NCBI GenBank assembly: GCA_023614405.1
Contig: CM042686.1
Span: forward strand, 348,324,329 to 348,388,328
DNA length: 64,000 bases
Reading direction: 5' to 3'
From: Avena insularis
Lineage: Eukaryota; Streptophyta; Magnoliopsida; Poales; Poaceae
Of this stretch, positions 34,518-44,860 are shown piece after piece. Position numbers and translations under genes: made by a program. The notes beneath the pieces were generated by a model. It did not search any database. It was given only the letters and a program-made list of their open reading frames with translations, and was not told the origin of the DNA. Within the stretch, counting starts at the first letter, position 1. The number at the start of each line of letters is the position of its first letter.

Positions 34518-35746
34518 GTGGTTCAAGTGCTCACAAGACTTACAAGCATCGTCCTCGCACTATCTATTTCGGGGTAGACAGTGAAGGCAATAGAGTGGAC
34601 AAAGTTGAGCTAAGGAGAAGAGAAAAAAAGGCTGAACACATGGCTGAACAAGAGAAGCGGGAGATATCCAGGAGGGATGTGTCCAAGAGGAAGGGAAAAG
34701 AGCCCAAGATCAACTACAAGGCTATGGATCCTATCACTTATTCGTCTATCCGTCACCGTGATTTGTTTGTAGAGATGCCCCGTGATTCTGAGCTGGGGGA
34801 TTCTCGCTTTTGGTGTGCTAAACAGAAAGGGATTTATGAAGATGTGTATGCCAGGCTGAACATTAGGCCTATGCACCCGCTGGTTCTTGCTGAGGCTCTG
34901 GAGAAGCCACACCTTGTGGATGCAATGTTTGTGGCTGAGCGGATGGGGCTGCACCATCTCATGTCTCTCCAATGCTCATATGACTCTGAGGTGGTGAAGC
35001 AGTTCTTTTCCACTTTGATTATTTGTGGAGATGAGAATTGCACTATGAAGTGGATGACTCATGACATGCCTATGACTGCTGATTTCCGTGTGTTTGCCGA
35101 GGTTCTTGGATACTCTTTCCGCAGCAGGGATAGGGCCAGTGGCCACCGCATCATCACACAGCTGAAGCCCAACAAAGATGCATCTCTCTCTCCTTGCACA
35201 GTGGACAATGGCATTGTGGGCACTCTTGCTGGTCTTGCTCCTATCTATGCTGACTTAGTGGGCCTCTTCCGTGACTCCATCACTCCGAGTGGAGGCAACA
35301 ATGATAACATCCATGGTCACCTTGTCCAGCTCCTTGCATTCTCTCATGAGGTTTCCTCGTGCGAGGATGAGTCCATCCAGTACAAGCTGGATGTGATGGA
35401 CTTCATCTACCATGAATTGATTGATGCGATGTTCAACCGGTTGTCCATTCTGTATGCTCCCTACATTATGATGCTCATCAGGCACCTGCTCCCCTCTGAA
35501 GATTTCAACATTGATGTTGTGCATAAGGCCAAGAAGATCTACAACAAGGCTCGGAAGACCTCTCACCCCTCTTTTGCTCCTGAGGCTCTCATGAGGGATG
35601 CTCGCAGGCCTCCAGTACCTCCCGTTGCTCGTGAGATCAAGCAGCTGAACTGGTTCCAGCGCCACATTCTTTGCATGGGCATGGACACACGGAAGGGACA
35701 GTATGAGGCCTACAAGCAGCGCCATGAGTTGGCTCACTCTCAGTAG
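34202..35746 (+). CDS. Sirevirus envelope-like ORF (514 codons), function unknown
   Basis: A single open frame downstream of pol, as in SIRE/Maximus elements. The first 105 codons look unlike the rest (Cys-rich, hydrophobic, palindrome-bearing). They end at a good splice-acceptor-like ttctattcacag/gt at 34517/34518. From GSSAHKTYKHRPRTIYF onward it is protein-like: a charged stretch with RREKKAEHMAEQEKREISRR, then a folded-looking region through MRDARRPPVPPVAREIKQ to HELAHSQ. No clear signal peptide or single strong membrane segment is visible in the conserved part, so 'envelope' describes position, not proven role. It is the only long element ORF here without an internal stop. The acidic tail expected after it lies in another frame. 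Confidence 0.7.
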   Translation: MCHLLGGMLSRRMCFRIELIDLKFLGPIYFLHLNLGEIENFCQGRIIHPWPDRIIQPDRFNSGSVSPYCVHCVDLTHGLFVYCFHALSWTCVCAYPHAIALILFTGGSSAHKTYKHRPRTIYFGVDSEGNRVDKVELRRREKKAEHMAEQEKREISRRDVSKRKGKEPKINYKAMDPITYSSIRHRDLFVEMPRDSELGDSRFWCAKQKGIYEDVYARLNIRPMHPLVLAEALEKPHLVDAMFVAERMGLHHLMSLQCSYDSEVVKQFFSTLIICGDENCTMKWMTHDMPMTADFRVFAEVLGYSFRSRDRASGHRIITQLKPNKDASLSPCTVDNGIVGTLAGLAPIYADLVGLFRDSITPSGGNNDNIHGHLVQLLAFSHEVSSCEDESIQYKLDVMDFIYHELIDAMFNRLSILYAPYIMMLIRHLLPSEDFNIDVVHKAKKIYNKARKTSHPSFAPEALMRDARRPPVPPVAREIKQLNWFQRHILCMGMDTRKGQYEAYKQRHELAHSQ

Positions 35747-35973
35747 CTCATCCTTCACCATGTGACTGGTGCCTCTAGTGATCCCCTGGCTCCTACTCCT
35801 CCCACACCATATGCCCGTGGAATTCTTCTTCTGGGTTGAACTATGGAGAGCTGGAGCGTCACTTGTTCCCTTCTGCGCCCACTGCTGATGATGAGGACGA
35901 TGACACTGAGGAGCTTGATGATGAATATGATGATGGGAACGAGGACGAGGACGAGGACGAGGACTATGAGTGA
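35747..35973 (+). pseudogene. Detached acidic tail of the envelope-like ORF
   Basis: After the stop at 35744-35746 the same frame continues into a Pro/Thr-rich stretch (APTPPTPYARG) and stops at about 35840. A frame two bases off carries a dense Asp/Glu tail from 35881 to its stop at 35971-35973 (EDDDTEELDDEYDDGNEDED). The tail was probably the C-terminus of the envelope-like protein, cut off by a stop and a frameshift. Confidence 0.55.
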
Positions 35974-36393
35974 TACCTTAGGGCGCTAGCATCGCTCTTC
36001 TTCCTTTTTAGCGTCTCGATGCCAAAGGGGGAGAATTAGTTCTATTAGGACTTCGAGGATTTGCATGGTTCGAGCACAAGCATTTGCATGTGTCCATTTA
36101 GCATTAAACTTTATTTGTGGTTTGTGGTGTGTTTGAGACTTTGTGTCGGTGGACGTCTGGATTTATCTCATGGATTATGCCTATGGATTCATTTACTCAT
36201 ATCCTATTATGCTGGTAATCTATCACAAGGAAGGCGCGTATATTGGTTATCACGTTGATAATTCTGGATATTTCAAGGACACATCTCTCATTATCTCGGT
36301 GGTATGATTATGTTATCTATATTTCAATGGAATAGACTTTCATCTACTTGTGTGCATTTGTATTCAAATGCAAATCTCTAATATGCACACATT
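35974..36393 (+). other. 3' untranslated region of the Sirevirus
   Basis: AT-rich with a purine tract AAAGGGGGAGAA at 36024-36035 in gccaaagggggagaattag. No gene is seen. It ends at the polypurine tract. Confidence 0.65.
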
Positions 36394-36404
36394 GAGGGGG
36401 AGGA
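36394..36404 (+). other. Polypurine tract of the Sirevirus
   Basis: GAGGGGGAGGA in acacattgagggggagga, directly before the truncated right LTR. It is one of three AGGGGGAG tracts between pol and the LTR (others at 33454 and 36024). Confidence 0.8.
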
Positions 36405-37544
36405 TGGCTCTGCGCAAGTCTCTGTCTGGGGGCGGTTTTTCCCTGGAAAATTCCGGCTCTGGGGCGGATTTTCTCCCTCGACCGGATAATCCGGCCCTCT
36501 GGTTGGGGCGGATAATCCGGCCCCAGTGAAATCTCCCAAGTGAGATCCTGCGCAAGCTTCTGTCTGGGGGCGGAATTTCCCCCGGATATTCCATGGCTGG
36601 GGCGGACTTTTCCAGCAGCCGGATAATCCGGCCTTTCCCTAGGCTGGATAATCCGGTCCCCAGAAGAAAGTGTGAAGGGCAAGTCTGCGTGAGCTTCTGT
36701 TCGTGGCCGGTTTTTGTGCCAGATAATCCGAGTCTGGGGCGGAGTTTTCCCCAGGCCGGATAATCCGTCCCCCACTTGGGCCGGATAATCCGGCCCTCGA
36801 AAGCTCCAACGGCCTGGTTTGTGAAGGGGTATAAATATCCTTCTTCCCCAACGAGCAGAACTCTTGATTCATTCGAAATTGTTCAGACCATTTGCAAGAG
36901 CTCCCATTCTAGATCTCCCACTTCAACCACCCGAAGGCTTTGATCTTTGGGGGAATTGAAGGAGGAGAGGATCATCATCGTCATCACGAATCAAGCGCAT
37001 CAACTCCTCTCCATTCATTTGGAGAAATCCCTGATCTAGTATTCTTGTCAATATCTAGATCTTGTTCTTTGTTATTGATAACTTGTTCTTGTGGCAGCTT
37101 GTTTTCATTACGGGAGCCTCCAAGTTGATTGTGGAGTTATGCCCCGCTAGTTGTGTAAAGGCACCGGTACCCGCCTCGAAGGGTCCCTATAGTGGAAAGG
37201 TGGATCAGGCCTTTGGTGGCAGGATCGATCGGAGAACAGGGTGAGGCCTATTATGGCGTGGTGGTCTTAGTACCGCCCATACCTCCAACACAGACGTACT
37301 TCCCTTAACAAGGAAGGACCTGCGGTAAAACAAATCCTGTGTCTTCACGTGCTTCACTTTGGTTTACCCGTTCCTCTTCCACTCGCTCTTTACTCGCTAG
37401 TAGATAGGTTTGCATATAGGGAAATTCCACCTAATAGTATATCTAGAGAATTTACCCTTTGTACTAAGCCTAAAATTGAAAAAGCATTAAAATTTGAAGT
37501 AGCACCTATTCACCCCCTTCTAGGTGCCCATATGATCCATTTCA
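36405..37544 (+). repeat. Sirevirus 3' LTR, lacking its first 144 bp
   Basis: Starts at TGGCTCTGCGC, which corresponds to position 145 of the complete LTR (26159), and ends gatccatttca. Palindromes stand at 36482, 36508, 36619, 36644, 36719, 36756 and 36781; the TATA box is at 36830-36837. It has one palindrome block (cccacttgggccggataatc) not present in the left LTR. The palindrome zone differs more between the LTRs than the rest. Confidence 0.88.
36830..36837 (+). promoter_or_regulatory. TATA box of the Sirevirus 3' LTR
   Basis: TATAAATA in gaaggggtataaatatcctt, the counterpart of 26545-26552. From here transcription would run into the interior of G. Confidence 0.7.
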
Positions 37545-37549
37545 GACAA
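37545..37549. other. Target-site duplication of the Sirevirus, right copy
   Basis: GACAA, identical to 26010-26014. Confidence 0.85.
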
Positions 37550-38704
37550 CGAGTCCACTCTGCCCTCAAGCAGAAGCAATGCGAGAGATTCAAGTGAAGA
37601 CCCCTTCTCTGACATGGACTGCATCAACCTTGACTAAAGACTAGCCAGGAGAGTCATAAACCGCTAGCTTGCCCTGAGCTAAGTCCATAAGGCTTCGTCA
37701 GGAAAACCACCCCCGCCAAGGTTTTCGAAATAAGGCGTCACTCGAAGACCTCAGATCAAGAATTCAGGGAAGGTACATCCCTCTGCTAACCTCAGGGCTG
37801 CATTCCAAGAGCGAAGATCCTCACCACTCCTAAAGCACCTTAGTGAAGCTCTAAGGTGGAAAGACTGCGTCTTTCCACTCAATCTTCAGAATACTATCTA
37901 CCCGAGGATACTCAGAAAGACCGCTAGATTTGACTCCCTCTCACCAAACAACAACCCGTGAGATATCAAAGAGAAACTAACTGAAGATCCTACGAAGTCC
38001 CTCTGCTATTTCAGTTGCAGACCTACCGGGACGACCACAACATCGCCAACCCCTCGGTTGCAATCGCTTAGAGGACGTAAGTTTCCGATGGCCTCAACAG
38101 GCTAAGTACGAATAATAGTAGTATACAAGCCCAGTAAGTCATAATTCCTGGAAGACTTGCAAAGGTCTCTAATCCATAAGAAAGATGGACGACAATCCCC
38201 AAAAACACCATTCAATGAGTTCAAGAAGGAAGTACTATGTTAACTCTCCAATATACCCCGATTTAATCCTATGGGGGAAAGACTTCGTCTTTCCCACAAA
38301 AATAGGGTAACCCTTCGCTAAAGCAAACTCAGGAGTCCCGACCCTAAAATCGTTAATTAGGATACACTACGACCCTAAGGAAGAGAGGTACTCCTAGTTG
38401 TAGATTCTATCCTCCGACGAGTACTCCGTGAAGTTCAGCATCGAGATAGTCTGCCCAGTCTAAGCCCTCGAGATATAGAGTCCGGAAGGAAAAGAAGGTC
38501 ATCCCTCGCAATAAGGACCAGACTCTGCTCAACTCTCTGTGCATCCCGGAAGACTGAAGCTCAACTTCATCGATGTGGTAACCACTTTCAAAGACGGAGT
38601 CCATAAGATAGTACGCGTAAGACACCTAGTATCAACCCGACTCAAAATCCCCTAACCCTACTCTCCTGAATCTCGGGACGAGATTCTTTTAAGGGGGAAA
38701 GGTC
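37545..38704 (+). mobile_element. 3' interior of element G
   Basis: Continues the interior broken by the Sirevirus (…gcatgaagacaa at 26014 joins cgagtccactctg). It carries a decayed chromovirus-like pol end with tctcgggacgagattctttt and ends in polypurine tract AAGGGGGAAAGG (38691-38702). No RT, RNase H or integrase motif is seen. Confidence 0.82.
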
Positions 38705-41700
38705 TGTAACATCCCAATTTCAACAACCCTGATTAGTTGTCTAGAATGCAAAAATCAGGGGGAACAAAAACTTTTTCTTGTTTCGGGATAAAATGTTTTC
38801 CTGTTGTTTGACTATGTTTATGATTATGATTATGTATTAGAAGATATATTCCTTACCTCAACACCAGTTGACAAAAGCTACTTCCCAAAACTGTCTTGGC
38901 TTAATTTCCATATTCTCAAATGTTTTGGCATTTCAAAACCTGAGCCAAGAAGCCTTTGCAAACCAACTATTTTAGTAGCTTCTATTTCCCTAAACTATGG
39001 AGAGCAACCTATTACAATCTCCTGATGTTTTATAGACAGAACCTTCAACCATTCTTATCTCTAGGTTTCCCAAAACCTCCTTTTAAAGCTTTTGAATTCT
39101 ACTCTTGGTAGAGATACCAAGGACTCTCATCTTATCCAAACCACAACCTTTAAAAAATACCCATCCTTACCTCGAGCTAGGCTTGATGGTAACCCTAGTA
39201 GTAGGTCTGCTTAGTTTATAAGATGAGTTGCCTTGATCTGCTGCCTGATGAATTGCCTTGATCTGCTGCTTGATTTGTCTGCTTAGGAGATAGTACGAGC
39301 TACTCTAGGAGCTCATCACTAGGATCAAGATGTTTCACAATCACCAAACCCTAAACAAGAATACAATCTGGATCTAGCCTCTAGCCACCAGGAGATCATC
39401 TAAAACCCTTAACCATATCAATTCTGCAGTGATCCATTCTAGAAGCTTCCAAGTCCATGAAGACCAATATCAAGCATGGACCCCTTCTACTCCATATACA
39501 CTTCAACATCAGCCACTTCATGATGATTTGGTACCATGCAACCCATCAAAAACATCCCCTCTCATAATCTTGTCAAAAACCCTAAACATGCCAAATTTGG
39601 CTAAGTCTAGAAAACTATTTCCAACATCACCTTTTTGAATGCCTCCTTTTCTCAACCCTTGTGCATTTTTGAAAATGCATTTGAACCATATTGTTAACCA
39701 TACTAAGGACTACCAAGGCCCACTTTTTCCATTAGATATATCATCCTCCAACCCACTTGTTCTTGATGGTTTTGCAGGCAAGAAAATAACTATTTCTGCA
39801 AATCTAGTCAACATGCCTACTTTGATAGAAGCTCACACCACCATCCCACCTGCTATGGACCAACTCTTTGCATGGTTGTGTTCTAATCATATAGGTCTAT
39901 CATTACCAACTTCACTTTCCAATTGGATCCTTGTGCTGCTTAAACCCACAAGGTTTTGAAGGCTAGTTGATAATCTGCTCTGGCAGGCTTATTTTATTCA
40001 AAGTTTGGAAACAATCCTTGGAGAGCTCAAAGATGATCAAGCCCAAAATTCTGTACCATGATGATCTACATAACTTGGTCTATCCATCCATATACCCCAT
40101 GTTCCAATGGGAGCTCTGAGATCCAAGATACACCCATGTCTTGATGGTATGAAAATAACACCCCCCTAGATCCACAACTCCTTGTTTTACATCTAATTCA
40201 AGTCGGTTTTCCAATTCCCAAGGTTGAAAATGCTTGCTACACCTTTTATACATCATCTACCTTGAGCATTAAAATTTATCAAATATTATCCATCATTATT
40301 ATGGCTCGAAAACTATTTAATCTCATTAATTGACAAATCTCCAAAACTCCTTCCATAAAGGAAACTTTGGTTTTTGCCAGAACACTTCCCTAACTCTAAG
40401 CACATGGGTCCTATATATCATAACCTATCATCCCACTTCAAAAAAAAATATTTTTGAAGAGTTTCAATAATTCTTTTTGCCTATTCTCTTAAATGGCAAA
40501 AATGGAATAATAATTGCCTTAAATACTTCTAAGCCACAATAAATCTTGGGAAAATTACCCTAAGTGTATATTCACATTTGGGACCCTCTCACACCAAAAA
40601 CCAACCTTGTCCTATGTAAAATTAGCAAATGATCTTCTAGAAACTACTTCTGTACTTTTTGAATAAATGATTTTAAGTGGACTTAAAATCCTCTGAAAAA
40701 TTCCAAATAATTCATGGTGTTATATCTTGACCTCATCTACCTACCAGTATCATCTCCCCACCTTGTCTAATACAAATTTTGGAACTTCCTTCACATGCCT
40801 CCATGTGATCAAATTTGCCAAATCAATCAAGCATTGATCCAAAACCACCCCAAACCCCATGGAAACTTACTCTGCACTTATCCACAGCAACCAGCACTCC
40901 TCCCTGGTCGAGGCTACTGTAGCATGGCACCCTTTTGTCCTTTAGCTATTGGAGCAAGTGAGAGAGAGAGAGAGAGATCAAATCAAGGCCATATCTTGAA
41001 AAAAAAATCTTCACGGCAGGAGCCACCACCCTCCTCTCCACTCAGTGGTCGACTCAACACCCCACCACCCACCTCTCCACCACCCTGGTTGTCCAACCAG
41101 AGCCCTCCTCCCTCCTCCAACCGCCCTAGTGGAAAATGTCCACCATACACCCCACCTCTCCGGTATATAGCCCACAAGCTGTCCCGACCACCCCTTCCGG
41201 GTTCAAACCACTCCTCCTCTATCCCCTTGCCTCTCCCCAAGCCTCAGATCTAGCACCCGAGCTCCCCATCTCCATGGAGAAGAAGTGGAAGTCCTCTCGG
41301 GCTCAACCTCGTTTGCAGGCATGTAGTCATACCCAACCACCCCCAGCTCCCTCTCTTCCCTCTAACCTGATCCCCTGGATCTAATCCCCTCCCCTTTCCC
41401 CTTCTTTGCACGCAGGAACACCGGAGGCTGCTGCCCGTGCTCATGGCCGAGCCGAGCTCCTCCTTCATGTAGGAGTTTCCGAGCCCCCTCCTCCCTGCAT
41501 GAAACTCTCGTGGAATCCCCAAGACCGCCGCATCTGACCGAGCCCCTCCATTTCGACCTGCAATTGCCCCTGGAAGTGCTCCGTCGAGCTCCGACGACGC
41601 CATGTTCGGGCGCACTCGCGCGAGCATCCTCCTGACGTCGAACCGCCCCGTGCCGCCCCTCTTTGGAACCGCCTCGTCGCGCCGTGCCCCCTCGGAGCCT

Positions 41701-44700
41701 CCCCATCTCCTCTCCACCGCTGGTAAGCCCTCCCCAGCGAGATTTTGCCGCCCCTAGGGTTTCCGTCAGCCACCGCCGGCGCGAGCTGGAAGACGACGCT
41801 CGGCTGTCGACGGTTACTTGATCGAACGGCCGAGGATGCCTGTTACCCCTTCGCCCCCTCCACCCACTGACCAGCAGGCCCCACTAGTCAGCCATTTGAA
41901 AGCCCTCATGCGCGCTGCCCCGTCAAGGTGGGCCGAATTCGTTCCCCTGGCCCAATCCCCTAGCAGACCCGACCCGCGCCCCTTTTTACTTTAAACTTTT
42001 CTCCAGGGACGAACTGAATAGCTGTTAGTTTAAATCAAATTGAAAATGTAAACCAACTCCTTTCTCCTGGATCTAAATTTCCCAGGGTTTCTGAATGTAT
42101 CCTTAAACATGCAGTACCCCTAGCTCGTCCAAAGGTTGTCTAGATTAAATATGATAAATCAAACTCTTAGATGTACCTTTTTCACTAATAAAAATTCTTT
42201 CTATGATTTTTACAACTCAAATTGGAGTAAACCCAACTGCCCCTGGTAGGTATTACCTGTACCTATCAGTTAGCATTTATCTCCTGTCAAGGTGAACCCT
42301 GGTTTTACCCCAGTAAAATAACAAAATCCCTCCATATCTACCTTTAGAAAATTTCGTAGTCTTATCTACAGGACCTATTAGGCTAATTCCAACTCCTAGA
42401 GAAGTGGTACATAAATACCTATCTAAAACCAGGAGATAAGGATTTATTGATCCTCTATTGAATTTTAGTGAGTTAAATACTTCTATAGGTGGTAGTTTCA
42501 CTAGATAAATCATCACAGTAAGTCCACAACTCTAAAAAGGTTGATTCCAATTTCTGTAGAAAGGTATTCTAGATACCTACCATGTGCCCTTGGAATCAAC
42601 TCAAAAGCTTCAGTAGTTTTAATTTGGTGAAAAAGACAAAAACTCCATAGAACTGCCTTTGGGAATTTCCAGAGGGCATTCTGGTAAATATTTTGACATG
42701 ATTCCAACTCCCAGTGAACAAGTACATAAATCCCTACCTAACCACCCAAGTAAATATTTTTTGGACCTACAGAACATTTCTGGTGAATTATTTTCTAAAC
42801 TAGAGTTTTAATTACTAGAAAATGTTTTATAAATCAAGGGAGATTGATAAAATAGTGAAACCACTTTTGCTAGCTTCATTTTATCAATACCTATCTGATG
42901 GTACCATTTTTATACAATGAGATCATAGAGTATATGGTCTTGGTCCCAAAACCCATCTCTCAGGTAGTTTCTAGACTATAAATCCTAAGGGATTTTCTTC
43001 CATGTTTCCAAGACAAGGCCAATCTTATTAAATCCATTCTTCCTAAGACATACTGATTTGTAAACTTGTATTGTTCATTGCTTGATGTATGTATTGATGT
43101 TTTTATTCCTTGTTTTGACTGTGCTCTTGCTTGCTTGCATGTGTGCTCCCTGACGATGATAGTTGCGATTATCTAAAGAAGAAGATGGTTATTTTTATAT
43201 ATTATTGGTATTCTTGGTTATCTAAAGAAGAAGTCCAGGGACATTTATGCCATATTGCTAATCACAGGCAAGCCACCTTCTTGCTCATAAGCCTTGTCCT
43301 ACTATTTTATTTATGCATATTTTATCTACTATTTATGAAACTACATTGTTTTATTATATGTTGATGTATATATGGTAGTGGTTTGGCTCCTCCGAACTAT
43401 TACACTTTTGTACTATTAAGTACAACCCCCTTGGTGACACCTACTTGTCCCTAGTAGAATAGATGGTGTATTCCACCATACCCTTTGGAGACCCCGTTTT
43501 AGCCGAAGCAAAAACTAGAGGATGGGAAGACCCCGGAAAAAGGTTTTACCAAATGTTTTCTGATAAAACCTTGGTGAGGTGGGACCACCCAAGAGATGTT
43601 GATAAACAAAAAGGTTTTTGTTTTAAAAAATGCTGAAGGAAAGCTAGAGGAAAAAGGTTTACAAAAATGCACCCGGTTCTTTGCAGTTTAGCTATAACAA
43701 CTTAAATCTGTGCAACCACATTACTCTGGAATGGGACAGGGTTGGATTTGATGTTTGTCTATTATGGTATAAGCTACCTCGCAACTACTACAGGGGATGA
43801 AACTCCCTGGAGGGTGGGCCTTCTCCTGAATGGTCCATGTGGGACATTGACCTGGAGAAGGAACGAAGGGTCTGCGAGCCTCCATGCATTACTATGAGCC
43901 CCTCATTGAATAGCGCACACTCGAGAAGTGGAAAAAGCGCTCTGGTTGGTCCTCGGTACCCGATGTCCCGGTTTTGAGGGGAGTAACACTCATAGGGTAG
44001 GCACTTATATTGGAGTGGGCATCCGGAGAGTCTTGATCGGTTACTCGCACACGATCGGTGTAGATCAGGGTAGTGTACCCGGACGGTGTGGGTAAAGTGT
44101 ACAAACTCTACAGAGTGTAAATCTATTCGAATAGCCATTTCCGCGGTCATGGACGGGTTGGACAAACTTCTGTAGAGCGGTGTTGGTTTTGTTTTCAAAA
44201 AGGATTTCGGAAAAGAAATGGCTTTGGAAATGTTTTGACCATGGGATGGTCGTAAAGGAGATAGGTTTTGACCATGGGATGGTCGGAAGGAGGAGAAAGG
44301 AGTTTGGTCGTGGGACGACCTGAAGACGGGAACAAATGGGTGCCCAGTCCTGATGTTTTCCAAAACTTTTCAAAAAGGTTTCCAAAATGTTTACAAAGGT
44401 TTTCAACAAAGATATGTAGATGCTATATCTACAAGAGAAACTAATTGAGTAAAGAACCTCTCTTGGAGCCCTCCTACTACCACAACCATAATGCATATCC
44501 TCTTGTTATTACTGTTATCTTAAGGTGGCTTGCGAGAATATTCAAAGTACTCACTGGCATGGTCCCAGGCTATTAAATTGGTTAGATATCAAGAAGAGGA
44601 TGAAGTTGACGGCTAAGCGAGCTAGGACGTTCTCCCAGTCAGTTGCTTGTAGGTTAAGGCATCGCTCGGGCTCTACGCTTAAGGAAGTTCCGCTGATGAT

Positions 44701-44860
44701 TATTGATGTAGCCATAATGGCATCTAAGGTATGACATGTATCCTCTTAAGTATGGATGTTTACTTTGGTACTTGTCGGTTATGTGCCATGACTAACTGAT
44801 CATGGGATCGTGGTGTATGCATAACAGGGATTCTCGTAGGATTAATCCGGGGGCCCGACA
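38705..44860 (+). repeat. Giant LTR of element G, right copy (6156 bp)
   Basis: Same edges as the left copy (TGTAACATCC to GGGGGCCCGACA). By eye the two differ by a few percent with small indels throughout. Its end abuts satellite at 44861 and no primer-binding site follows, so it is the true right end of the element. The C-rich island is at about 40880-42000. Confidence 0.9.
44237..44320 (+). repeat. Three spaced palindromes in G LTR, right copy
   Basis: GACCATGGGATGGTC at 44237 and 44270, and GGTCGTGGGACGACC at 44306. The third differs from its left-LTR counterpart at two positions that pair with each other, so the palindrome is kept in both copies. Confidence 0.75.

Larger units (their letters stand above)
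26015..37544 (+). mobile_element. Sirevirus-type Ty1/copia retrotransposon (11.5 kb), degraded
   Basis: Order from left: LTR, initiator-Met primer site, gag with zinc-knuckle remnant and coiled coil, protease, integrase, RT, RNase H, an envelope-like ORF, purine tracts, LTR. Copia-type order (integrase before RT), the extra downstream ORF, repeated purine tracts and palindrome-rich LTRs are together characteristic of Sireviruses (Maximus/SIRE lineage). It sits inside the interior of G with TSD GACAA. The coding region has at least five in-frame stops and several frameshifts, so the copy is inactive. The right LTR has lost its first 144 bp. Confidence 0.93.
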
